The notes under the pieces are model-generated. The model searched no databases, was not told where the DNA came from, and saw nothing but the letters and a program-made list of their open reading frames with translations. From NCBI GenBank assembly GCA_046724665.1, contig JBKOWZ010000278.1:1-26013 (forward strand): 26,013 bases of DNA, given 5' to 3'. The position numbers were made by a program, and so were the translations under genes. How positions within the stretch are numbered: the stretch's first letter is position 1; every line of letters begins with the position of its first letter. Of this stretch, positions 7,769-13,946 are shown one piece after another. Origin of the DNA: Actinocrinis sp046724665 (lineage in GTDB: Bacteria > Actinomycetota > Actinomycetes > Streptomycetales > Catenulisporaceae).

Positions 7769-8953
7769 ATGGGAACGATTCTTTCCGCGGACGAGGCGCG
7801 CCGTGCCGCATTGCGCGCGCAGGGGCTGCTCGGCGCGGTGAACCGGCGGGCCGGGGTGTCCGGCGTGCTTCGGCTGCTCGGCGCGGTCCAGCTCGACACG
7901 ATCTCGGTGCTGGCCAGGTCGCAGGAACTGGTTCCGTTCTCCCGCCTCGGCCCGATCGGGCGCGAGGCGATCCACGCGGCCTACTGGACGCATCAGCCGG
8001 GGGCGGCGCGCACCTTCGAGTACTGGTCGCACGCGGCCTGCGTCCTGCCCGTCGAGGAGTGGCCGATGATGGCCCTGCGCCGCCGGGAGTACCGCAAGCG
8101 CGGTGGCGTCTGGGGCAGCGAGGGCATCGCGGACGAGTCGTTGCGCACGATCCTCGCCCGGTTGGCCGCGGAGGGGCCGCTGACCACGAAGGAGCTCGGC
8201 GGGGCGCGCAAGACTCCGGGCTGGTGGGACTGGTCCGAGGTCAAGCTGGGAGTGGAGCGGCTGCTGGCCACCGGCGATGTGGTGTGCGTCGAGCGGCGCG
8301 GCTGGCGGCGGGTCTACGACCTGCCGCAACGGGCGATCCCACAGCGGCTGCTGCACGACGACCTCGACGACCACGCCTGCGCGGTGCGGATGATCGCGCT
8401 GGCCGGGCAGGCGATGGGCGTGGCGACCCGCGCGGACCTGGCCGACTACTACCGGCTGCGCAACGCGAAGAACTTCCCGGCGCTCGCCGAGGAGGCCGGG
8501 CTGGTGCCGGTCGAGGTGGACGGCTGGGACCGGGACGCGTGGGCGGATCCCGCGGCGCTGGCCGCGCTCGAGGCCGGCGCGGGCGGGCGGCACCGTACGA
8601 CGCTGCTGTCACCGTTCGACTCGCTGATCTGGGATCGGCCGCGTACCGAGCGGATCTTCGGCTTCACGCACCGGCTGGAGGCGTATGTGCCGAAGGAGAA
8701 GCGGATACACGGCTACTTCGTGATGCCGCTGCTGCACGGCGGACAGTTGGTCGGCCGCGTCGATCCGGCGCGCGAGGGCAGCACGCTGATCGGCCGTCAG
8801 GTGTCGCTGGCCTCAGTGAAGGCGGTCGAGCCGATGGCGCGGGCACTGCGCGAGGCGGCCGAGTGGGTCGGCTGCGACACGGTACGCGTCGAGGCGGTCG
8901 AGCCGGTGCAACTGGCCCCGGCGCTGCACGCCGCGGTCGCCGCGGCTGGGTAG
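7769..8953 (+). CDS. Winged-helix DNA glycosylase, YcaQ/AlkX type (HTH_42 family)
   Basis: A 394-residue member of the HTH_42 superfamily. Characterised relatives (AlkZ, and AlkX/YcaQ) excise bulky or cross-linked N-alkylated purines. The catalytic loop VQLDTISVLARSQ (40-52) carries Q-Leu-D (Gln41, Asp43). The Q-x-D form is that of E. coli YcaQ/AlkX, which has broad interstrand-crosslink activity, whereas self-resistance AlkZ enzymes have Q-x-Q. Tandem winged helices fill about 10-250. The C-terminal beta domain includes SPFDSLIWDRPRTERIFGF (about 289-307) and VPKEKRIHGYFVMPLL. The length is normal. No natural-product gene cluster is near, which fits housekeeping repair. It starts at ATG 7769 without a ribosome site and converges on the gene at 8993-9391. 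Confidence 0.87.
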   Translation: MGTILSADEARRAALRAQGLLGAVNRRAGVSGVLRLLGAVQLDTISVLARSQELVPFSRLGPIGREAIHAAYWTHQPGAARTFEYWSHAACVLPVEEWPMMALRRREYRKRGGVWGSEGIADESLRTILARLAAEGPLTTKELGGARKTPGWWDWSEVKLGVERLLATGDVVCVERRGWRRVYDLPQRAIPQRLLHDDLDDHACAVRMIALAGQAMGVATRADLADYYRLRNAKNFPALAEEAGLVPVEVDGWDRDAWADPAALAALEAGAGGRHRTTLLSPFDSLIWDRPRTERIFGFTHRLEAYVPKEKRIHGYFVMPLLHGGQLVGRVDPAREGSTLIGRQVSLASVKAVEPMARALREAAEWVGCDTVRVEAVEPVQLAPALHAAVAAAG

Positions 8954-8970
8954 CGCACCGGGGCCAGTTG
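8909..8970. terminator. Inverted repeat spanning the glycosylase stop codon
   Basis: The arms CAACTGGCCCCGG (8909-8921) and CCGGGGCCAGTTG (8958-8970) are perfect complements over 13 bp. Three more outward pairs (one G-U) extend the stem to 16. The left arm codes for the protein's C-terminal VQLAP stretch, and the 36-base loop contains the TAG stop. There is no T-tract, so a role as a factor-independent terminator between the two convergent genes is inferred from position and stem strength. Confidence 0.45.
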
Positions 8971-8992
8971 TACGGATCGTAGGGCTGCTGGT

Positions 8993-9391
8993 TCAGCAGT
9001 CGCGCAGTTCGGGGGACTGGTTGAGCAGTTGTGAGCGCAGGGAGGTGAAGTCGCGGTAGGTGTCGGAGGTCTCGGCGCTGGTGCGGAAGACGGCGACGCG
9101 GTGGCAGTTCTGGAAGGCCAGGCGCACGCTGAAGTGGTCTTCGAGTGCGCCGCGGATGGCGTCGCTGGCCAGGGCGCGCAGCAGTTGGCCGCGCTCGGCC
9201 TCCGACGGCGGCGCGGTCTGGTTGTCGGCGAAGGGGCGGGCGGTGTCGGACGCGTCCAGTTCCTTGGCGAGGGAGGCGATCAGGTCGTAGGCGTACGGCA
9301 GCGAGGTGCGTACGGTCTCGACGAACGCGGCCGGGTCAACGGGGCCGGCCTGGGCTTGGGTAAGCAGTTGCGGGGAGACGTCGAGGGACAT
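8993..9391 (-). CDS. Small protein of unknown function paired with a CooC-like ATPase
   Basis: A 132-residue soluble protein that I cannot assign to a characterised family, although its look is that of a conserved actinobacterial protein. It is mostly helical by composition. A disordered Ala/Pro/Ser stretch occupies about 48-64. A distinctive central block (about 68-103) reads QLLRALASDAIRGALEDHF and then LAFQNCHRVAVF, and the protein ends in SPELRDC. Its only cysteines are Cys96, directly before His97, and Cys132, the last residue. There is no signal peptide or membrane segment. AGGCAGGA precedes ATG 9391. It begins 37 bp after the ATPase gene on the same strand, so the two are probably one operon. 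The Cys-His step and terminal Cys could bind metal, which is speculation. A 6-bp hairpin (8985-8999) covers its stop codon. Confidence 0.8.
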   Translation of the reverse strand: MSLDVSPQLLTQAQAGPVDPAAFVETVRTSLPYAYDLIASLAKELDASDTARPFADNQTAPPSEAERGQLLRALASDAIRGALEDHFSVRLAFQNCHRVAVFRTSAETSDTYRDFTSLRSQLLNQSPELRDC

Positions 9392-9428
9392 GCGGGTCCT
9401 GCCTTTCCACGGGGCGGGGTGAGGTGAT

Positions 9429-10397
9429 TTAGGCGGGCAGTGGGTCGAGCGCGTGCTGTCCGTGCTCGAAGTCCGGGTCGATCTGGGTGGCCAGGTCGGC
9501 GCCTGCGGCCTTGTTGGCCCAGGCGCGGGCGTTGCGAAGGTGGAAGTCGATCGCCTGGCGCTGGAAGCGGGACCAGTCCTTGGTCTGGCGGTCCACGGCG
9601 GCGCGCAGCAGGTCGAGGGTTTGGCGGTTCTCCGGTTCGAGCGCGTCCAGTGGGGCGAAACGGCCCTGTTCGGCGGCTCGTACGTACGCAGACGTGCGGA
9701 GGCAGCTCACCGGGTCGTCGGCGAGGTGTGCGCGCAGGAAGGCCTCGTCGTCAGGTCCGGTGATCTTGTTGCCGACCACGGCGATGCGCACGTCGTAGCC
9801 GTCGGCGTAGTCGCGGTACTGCCGGTAGACCGACACGCCGCGCAGCGTGGGCTCGGCGATCAGGACGGTGAGATCGAAGCGGGTGAACAGCCCCGAGGCG
9901 AAGCTGTCCGCCCCGGCGGTCATGTCCACCACCACGTACTCGCCCGGCGCGTCCACCAGGTGGTTCAGGTAGAGCTCGACCGCGCCGGTCTTGGCGTGGT
10001 AGCAGGCGACCCCGAGATCGTCCTCGGTGAACGGGCCGGTGGCCATCAGCCGCACCCCGTCCGCGTCCACGCTCCAGTCCTGGTGGAACGGGTCGTCGCC
10101 GCCGAGGCGCAGCAGCCTCGAGCCGCACCCGGGCGGGGTGGTCTTGGCCATCTGCTCGGCCGAGGCGATGCGCGGGTTCGTGCCGCGCAGGTAGTCCTTG
10201 ATCTCGGTCAGCCTCCCACCGAGCGGCGGGATCGCGGCGGCTTCGCGCTCGGTGAGGCCGAGGGCCGTGCTGAGGTGCTGGTTGATGTCGGCGTCGATCG
10301 CGACCACCGGGGCGCCCGCGGCGGCCAGGTGCCGGGCGAACAGCGCCGAGAGGGTGGTCTTGCCGCTGCCGCCCTTGCCGACGAACGCGACGCGCAC
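9429..10397 (-). CDS. CooC/MinD-like P-loop ATPase with C-x-H in place of the metal-binding C-x-C
   Basis: A 322-residue ATPase of the SIMIBI class. The deviant Walker A motif is GKGGSGKTT (7-15), with IDADINQ at 34-40 and switch II VDMTAGADSF (157-166). Overall it resembles CooC, the ATPase that inserts nickel into CO dehydrogenase. CooC dimers bind metal through Cys-x-Cys just before a helix ending RHI. The aligned segment here is ACYHAKTGAVELYLNHL, giving Cys132-x-His134. The family also has an extra C-terminal helical part (about 255-322). Start: AAGGAGG five bases before GTG 10397 is decisive; an upstream in-frame TTG lies inside a promoter-like region. No CO dehydrogenase, hydrogenase or urease gene is in the window, so nickel delivery is unsupported. 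The downstream 132-residue protein is the likely partner. A role in metal or cofactor handling is inference. Confidence 0.85.
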   Translation of the reverse strand: MRVAFVGKGGSGKTTLSALFARHLAAAGAPVVAIDADINQHLSTALGLTEREAAAIPPLGGRLTEIKDYLRGTNPRIASAEQMAKTTPPGCGSRLLRLGGDDPFHQDWSVDADGVRLMATGPFTEDDLGVACYHAKTGAVELYLNHLVDAPGEYVVVDMTAGADSFASGLFTRFDLTVLIAEPTLRGVSVYRQYRDYADGYDVRIAVVGNKITGPDDEAFLRAHLADDPVSCLRTSAYVRAAEQGRFAPLDALEPENRQTLDLLRAAVDRQTKDWSRFQRQAIDFHLRNARAWANKAAGADLATQIDPDFEHGQHALDPLPA

Positions 10398-10423
10398 GGC
10401 GGCCTCCTTGCCAATGATGAAGA

Positions 10424-10438
10424 TGAATGTCGTTTTCA
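10424..10438 (-). promoter_or_regulatory. Zur-like operator before the CooC-like ATPase gene
   Basis: On the minus strand TGAAAACGACATTCA matches the streptomycete-type Zur consensus TGAAAATGATTTTCA, recalled from memory, at 12 of 15 positions, with outer half-sites TGAA and TTCA intact. It lies just downstream of the predicted transcription start and about 27 bp before the GTG start, a suitable place for repression. The match is imperfect and chosen by eye. Confidence 0.35.
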
Positions 10439-10448
10439 ATCAGTTCCG

Positions 10449-10478
10449 ATCATGACGGCCTGACTGACGGCGTGTCAA
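10449..10478 (-). promoter_or_regulatory. Promoter for the CooC-like ATPase operon
   Basis: Reading the minus strand, a perfect -35 TTGACA (10478-10473) is followed after 18 bp by CATGAT (10454-10449), which matches four of six -10 positions. The predicted start near 10442 gives a leader of about 45 nt that contains the Zur-like dyad and the AAGGAGG ribosome site. Confidence 0.5.
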
Positions 10479-10589
10479 GTCGGCGCAAGGCCCGGCATTC
10501 ACACAGGCCCGAGGGCGCAGTTGGGCAATGAAGTGGGCAACGTAGCCGGTTGACGCGGGATCGGATGACCCAACTTCCGCACCGTCCAC

Positions 10590-10631
10590 TTGCCGTAACA
10601 CCTACGCATCCGTAACTTACGGAAACGTAGG
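10590..10631 (+). promoter_or_regulatory. Desaturase promoter overlapped by a nested palindromic operator
   Basis: TTGCCG (10590-10595), a 17-bp spacer and TAACTT (10613-10618) form a plausible promoter. Overlapping the -10 is a nested palindrome. The inner arms CCGTAA (10610-10615) and TTACGG (10617-10622) flank a single C, and the outer arms CCTACG (10601-10606) and CGTAGG (10626-10631) stand three bases further out on each side. A further CGTA/TACG pair lies at 10594-10606. The TetR gene two positions downstream is the natural candidate to bind it. Confidence 0.55.
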
Positions 10632-10719
10632 GGTCTTCAGGATCCCGTCAAGCGAATACACGTCAGATGATCCGAAAAGCTGACGAGACAGCCGCGCTCG
10701 AAAGGGAACCGACCCGCCG

Positions 10720-11697
10720 ATGACTGCTTCCATCGAGGCCCCCGCCGCCCGCACCAGCCCTACGACCACCGGGGACACCGAGGAAGCGGCCAGCGCCGGC
10801 ACGCTGAGCGGCCTGCGCCAGACCACCAAGGAACGCGTCGCGATCGCGCTGTTCATCGGCGTGCCGTTCCTCGCCGTGCTGGCCGCCGTCCCGTTCGCCT
10901 GGGGCTGGGGCCTGGGCTGGCACGACGTGGTGATCGCGGCGGTGATGTACGCGATCTCCGGGCACGGCGTGACCGTCGGGTTCCACCGGTACTTCACCCA
11001 CAGCTCGTTCAAGGCGGTCAAGGCGCTGCGGGTGGCGCTCGCGGTGGCCGGCTCGCTGGCGGTCGAGGGGCCGGTGATCCGCTGGGTCGCCGACCACCGC
11101 CGGCACCACCGCTACTCGGACAAGGAGGGCGACCCGCACTCGCCGTGGCGGTACGGCTCGACCATCCCGGCGCTGACCAAGGGCCTGCTCTTCGCGCACA
11201 TGGGCTGGATGTTCGACGTCGAGCAGACCGACCAGCGGCAGTACGCGCCCGACCTGCTCAGGGACCGGGCGATCGTGAAGGTGTCGCGGGCGTTCCCGTG
11301 GCTGGTGGTCGCCTCGTTGCTGACGCCCGCGCTGGCCGGCGGGCTGTGGGCGTGGTCCTGGCACGGCGCGCTGACCGCGTTCTTCTGGGGCGCACTGGTG
11401 CGCATCGGACTGCTGCACCATGTGACCTGGTCGATCAACTCGATCTGCCACGCGGCCGGCGAGCGGCCGTTCAAGTCCCGTGACAAGTCCGGCAACGTCT
11501 GGTGGCTGGCCGTGCTGTCGATGGGTGAGTCCTGGCACAACCTGCACCACGCGGACCCGACCTCGGCCCGGCACGGCGTGCTGCGCGGGCAGGTGGACTC
11601 GAGCGCCCGGGTCATCTGGCTGTTCGAGCGGCTCGGCTGGGTCCGCGACGTGCGCTGGCCGACCACGGCCCGGGTCGCCGCACGCCGCGCTGTGTGA
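10720..11697 (+). CDS. Acyl-CoA (delta-9 type) fatty acid desaturase
   Basis: A 325-residue integral membrane di-iron enzyme that introduces a cis double bond into acyl-CoA chains using oxygen and an electron donor. The three histidine boxes are complete: HRYFTH (89-94), HRRHH (126-130) and HNLHH (273-277). Hydrophobic segments at about 40-60, 66-80, 103-117, 191-212 and 214-234 give the usual desaturase topology. The first 35 residues are polar and rich in Ala/Thr/Ser. The C-terminus is short, without a fused cytochrome b5 or reductase domain, so electrons must come from elsewhere. A purine-rich GAAAGGGA lies about 13 bases before ATG 10720. The TetR gene starts 48 bp downstream and is probably co-transcribed. 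The unsaturated product could be a substrate for the CFA-type enzyme at 4581-5873. Confidence 0.93.
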   Translation: MTASIEAPAARTSPTTTGDTEEAASAGTLSGLRQTTKERVAIALFIGVPFLAVLAAVPFAWGWGLGWHDVVIAAVMYAISGHGVTVGFHRYFTHSSFKAVKALRVALAVAGSLAVEGPVIRWVADHRRHHRYSDKEGDPHSPWRYGSTIPALTKGLLFAHMGWMFDVEQTDQRQYAPDLLRDRAIVKVSRAFPWLVVASLLTPALAGGLWAWSWHGALTAFFWGALVRIGLLHHVTWSINSICHAAGERPFKSRDKSGNVWWLAVLSMGESWHNLHHADPTSARHGVLRGQVDSSARVIWLFERLGWVRDVRWPTTARVAARRAV

Positions 11698-11745
11698 AAC
11701 ACGCTGCGCGCAGGAGTCGCCACGCTGGTACGGCATGATGACGGG

Positions 11746-12393
11746 GTGACGACTCACGGACACATCACGCATCGGGTCCGGATGAGCGGTAAGGAGCGGC
11801 GCGAACAGCTGCTGGAGATCGGCCGGGCGCTGTTCGCGGAGCGCGGTTTCGACGCGACGAGCGTGGAGGAGATCGCGACCAAGGCGGGCGTCTCCAAGCC
11901 GGTGGTGTACGAGCACTTCGGCGGCAAGGAGGGGCTCTACGCGGTCGTGGTGGACCGTGAGATGCGCACGCTGCTGGACATGGTGACCTCCGCGCTGACC
12001 GGAGGACACCCGCGCGAGCTGCTCGAACAGGCCGCGTTCGCGTTGCTGAACTACGTCGAGTCGCACAGCGACGGCTTCCGGATCCTGGTGCGCGACTCGC
12101 CGGTCGCCGCGTCCACGGGCAACTTCGCGTCGCTGATCAGCGATATCGCTACGCGGGTCGAACACATCCTGGGCGTGGAGTTCTCCAACCGCGGCTACGA
12201 CCCGGCGTTCGGGGCGATGTACTCGCAGATGCTGGTCGGAATGGTGGCGCTCACCGGACAGTGGTGGCTTGACGAGCGCCACCCGACCAAGGACGAGGTC
12301 GTGGCGCATCTGGTGAACCTGTCCTGGAACGGGTTGTCCGGGCTGGAGCACCATCCGCGCCTGTTGACGCGCAACCGCAGCGAGCCGCGTTAG
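11746..12393 (+). CDS. TetR-family transcriptional regulator, probably of the desaturase
   Basis: A 215-residue one-component regulator. The N-terminal helix-turn-helix is clear (about residues 16-64, with VEEIATKAGVSKPVVYEHFG at 40-59 holding the recognition helix). The remainder is an all-helical ligand and dimer domain ending LVNLSWNGLSGLEHHPRLL. The annotated start is GTG 11746; an internal ATG at 11782 (MSGKERREQL) would remove twelve residues and still keep the DNA-binding domain, and neither has a strong ribosome site. It follows the desaturase by 48 bp, so autoregulation through the palindrome at 10601-10631 is likely. Regulators of this type next to desaturases often sense acyl-CoA, but the ligand cannot be read here. 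It ends 18 bp from the convergent tam gene. Confidence 0.9.
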   Translation: MTTHGHITHRVRMSGKERREQLLEIGRALFAERGFDATSVEEIATKAGVSKPVVYEHFGGKEGLYAVVVDREMRTLLDMVTSALTGGHPRELLEQAAFALLNYVESHSDGFRILVRDSPVAASTGNFASLISDIATRVEHILGVEFSNRGYDPAFGAMYSQMLVGMVALTGQWWLDERHPTKDEVVAHLVNLSWNGLSGLEHHPRLLTRNRSEPR

Positions 12394-12411
12394 GGCAGCG
12401 GCGGCCGACGG

Positions 12412-13224
12412 TTACCGCACGCGCGCTACCGCGAACAGCCGGCGGTAAGGCAGCACTTGGACGGTACGGCCGTCGAGCAGCTCCGGAGGGTACGCGGTAC
12501 GCAACGCGTCGGCGTACGCGTCCACGAATTCGCGAGCGGCGTCGGTACCCGGTCCGCCGAGTTCGGCCAGCACGGGGCGTAACGCGGTCGAGGATACGAA
12601 GTCGAGGACGCCGGTCACCCCGGGCAGCACGTAGTAGTACGTCGTCTCCCACACCTCCGCCTCGCCGCCGGCTGCGGTCAGCGCGCGCAGATAGTCGGCG
12701 GGCTCGTGCGAGAACGGCCGGAACTGCGCGCCGGTGAACCGGTCCGACCAGCGCTCGTCGCGCTGCAAGTCGGCGAGCAGCGTGTGTGAGGGCGCGGTGA
12801 AGTTCCCGGGCACGCCCATGGCGAACCAGCCGCCGGGGGCGAGTTGGCCGAGCAGGGTCGGCAGCAGGCTCAGGTGCCCCGGCACCCATTGCAGCGTCGC
12901 GTTCGTGATCAGTACGTCCACCGGCGGCTGCGCGCGCCAGTCGCGCAGGTCACTGCGCGCGAACTCGAGCCGTCCGGGGACGGCCCGCGCCTGCGCCGCC
13001 GCGATCATCTCGGCGGAGCTGTCCAGCCCGAGCACGTTCGCATCCGGCCACCGCCCGGCGAGCAGCTCGGTGACGTTGCCGGGGCCGCAGCCGAGATCGA
13101 CGACGCGCCCCGGCCGGTCGGCGGGGATGCGGGCGAGCACGTCTTCGAAGGGGCGGGCACGCTGGTCCGCGAACCGCAGATAGCGCTCCGGATCCCAGGT
13201 GGTGGACTGGGCCTGGGTCTGCAT
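12412..13224 (-). CDS. tam: Trans-aconitate 2-methyltransferase
   Basis: A 270-residue SAM-dependent methyltransferase that esterifies trans-aconitate, a spontaneous isomer of cis-aconitate that inhibits aconitase. The N-terminal signature is WDPERYLRFADQRARPFEDVLARI (the family W-x-x-x-x-Y-x-x-F pattern). The SAM loop is VVDLGCGPGN (41-50), followed by the acidic LGLDSSAEMI strand end. NATLQWV (about 108-114) and the TTYYYVL stretch (about 189-195) are family features. The length is normal. TGGAG lies five to six bases before ATG 13224. It is divergent from a MarR gene with operator-like dyads between them, the same arrangement as S. coelicolor tam/tamR. It should be induced when citrate or aconitate accumulates, for example when oxidative stress damages aconitase. 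Confidence 0.93.
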   Translation of the reverse strand: MQTQAQSTTWDPERYLRFADQRARPFEDVLARIPADRPGRVVDLGCGPGNVTELLAGRWPDANVLGLDSSAEMIAAAQARAVPGRLEFARSDLRDWRAQPPVDVLITNATLQWVPGHLSLLPTLLGQLAPGGWFAMGVPGNFTAPSHTLLADLQRDERWSDRFTGAQFRPFSHEPADYLRALTAAGGEAEVWETTYYYVLPGVTGVLDFVSSTALRPVLAELGGPGTDAAREFVDAYADALRTAYPPELLDGRTVQVLPYRRLFAVARVR

Positions 13225-13277
13225 GGCGTCTCCAGTTCGTTCCAGTGGTTCGGTCCCTTCGTTCGGACCGCGCCACT

Positions 13278-13295
13278 TATCTCGACATCAAGATA
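13278..13295. promoter_or_regulatory. TamR-type operator 1
   Basis: TATCTCGACATCAAGATA is an 18-bp imperfect dyad (TATCT and AGATA arms around GACATC). It lies on the tam side of the divergent region, 54 bp before the tam start. It shares the TATCTCGAC-TCAAGAT core with operator 2. Confidence 0.6.
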
Positions 13296-13318
13296 TCGAG
13301 GAGATCCTCGCAACGAAC

Positions 13319-13336
13319 TATCTCGACGTCAAGATG
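13319..13336. promoter_or_regulatory. TamR-type operator 2
   Basis: TATCTCGACGTCAAGATG differs from operator 1 at only two of 18 positions and is offset from it by 41 bp, close to four helical turns. A perfect dyad CGAGGA-GA-TCCTCG (13297-13310) sits between the two. Confidence 0.6.
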
Positions 13337-13342
13337 CTTGGC

Positions 13343-13362
13343 ATCAAGTGTCTTGATAGAAT
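13343..13362 (+). promoter_or_regulatory. TamR-type operator 3 overlapping the tamR -10 box
   Basis: ATCAAG (13343-13348), TGT and CTTGAT (13352-13357) form a perfect 6-3-6 palindrome with the same ATCAAG half-site as the other operators. TAGAAT (13357-13362), a good -10 hexamer for tamR, shares its first base with the palindrome, so bound protein would block the tamR promoter. Confidence 0.55.
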
Positions 13363-13432
13363 TGGCGGTGGGATGCGACGGGTAAGAGGGCCTTACGGTC
13401 CGGACGGTCCGGCCGAGGAGGGTGGTGACCGG

Positions 13433-13942
13433 ATGGCGCAGTCGGCGCGGGACGAGGTTGACCGGCTGGTCGCCGCATGGCGCCGGGAGCGGCCCGACCT
13501 GGACGTGCAGCCGCTCGAGGTGCTCAGCCGGGTGACCCGGCTGGCCAGGCACCTCGACCGGGCGCGGCGCACCGCCTTCGCCGAGCACGGGCTCGAGCCC
13601 TGGGAGTTCGACGTGCTTTCCGCGCTGCGCCGGGCCGGCGAGCCGTACCAGCTCTCCCCCGGCCAGCTGCTGACGCAGACCCTGGTCACCTCGGGCACCA
13701 TGACCAACCGGATCGACCGGCTCGCCGCGCGGGAGCTGGTCGTGCGCGGCCCGGATCCGGCGGACCGGCGCGGCGTGCTGGTGCGGCTGACCGGCGCCGG
13801 CCGGGAGATGGCCGACGCCGCGCTGGCCGGACTGCTGAAGAACGAGCGCGAGCTGCTCGCCGCGCTGCCAGCCGACCGGCTTGAGACGCTGGCCGATCTG
13901 TTGCGCACGCTGACGCTGCCGTTCGATACCGCCGAGCAGTAG
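13433..13942 (+). CDS. tamR: MarR-family regulator TamR
   Basis: A 169-residue winged-helix regulator. The DNA-binding domain runs from about residue 52 to 122. The recognition helix is TSGTMTNRIDRLAARELV (86-103), and the wing DRRGVLVRLT (111-120) holds the conserved Asp-Arg-Arg. Helices on both ends form the dimer. Divergence from tam and three dyads in the shared region match TamR of S. coelicolor, which responds to citrate and aconitate and also controls aconitase and malate synthase. Start: ATG 13433 gives a typical MarR length and has GAGGAGG about 11 bases upstream. ATG 13373, twenty codons earlier and ten bases after TAGAAT, is an alternative. The open frame continues further upstream through the operators, which argues against still longer forms. 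It ends four bases from the convergent GGDEF gene. Confidence 0.88.
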   Translation: MAQSARDEVDRLVAAWRRERPDLDVQPLEVLSRVTRLARHLDRARRTAFAEHGLEPWEFDVLSALRRAGEPYQLSPGQLLTQTLVTSGTMTNRIDRLAARELVVRGPDPADRRGVLVRLTGAGREMADAALAGLLKNERELLAALPADRLETLADLLRTLTLPFDTAEQ

Positions 13943-13946
13943 CGCG

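Larger units (their letters stand above)
10398..10719. promoter_or_regulatory. Divergent intergenic region between the ATPase operon and the desaturase
   Basis: This 322-bp gene-free stretch holds, from left to right, a Zur-like dyad (10424-10438), a minus-strand promoter (10449-10478), about 110 bp in which I see nothing convincing, and a plus-strand promoter overlapped by a nested palindrome (10590-10631). The last 88 bp are desaturase leader. Confidence 0.6.

Noticed and set aside
9429..10397. CO dehydrogenase maturation factor
   Set aside because: The nickel-binding C-x-C is C-x-H and no CO dehydrogenase gene is present, so only a CooC-like call is supported.
10663..12354. 563-codon minus-strand open frame opposite the desaturase and TetR genes
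   Set aside because: The plus strand carries three complete histidine boxes and a clear HTH; the antisense product is low-complexity.
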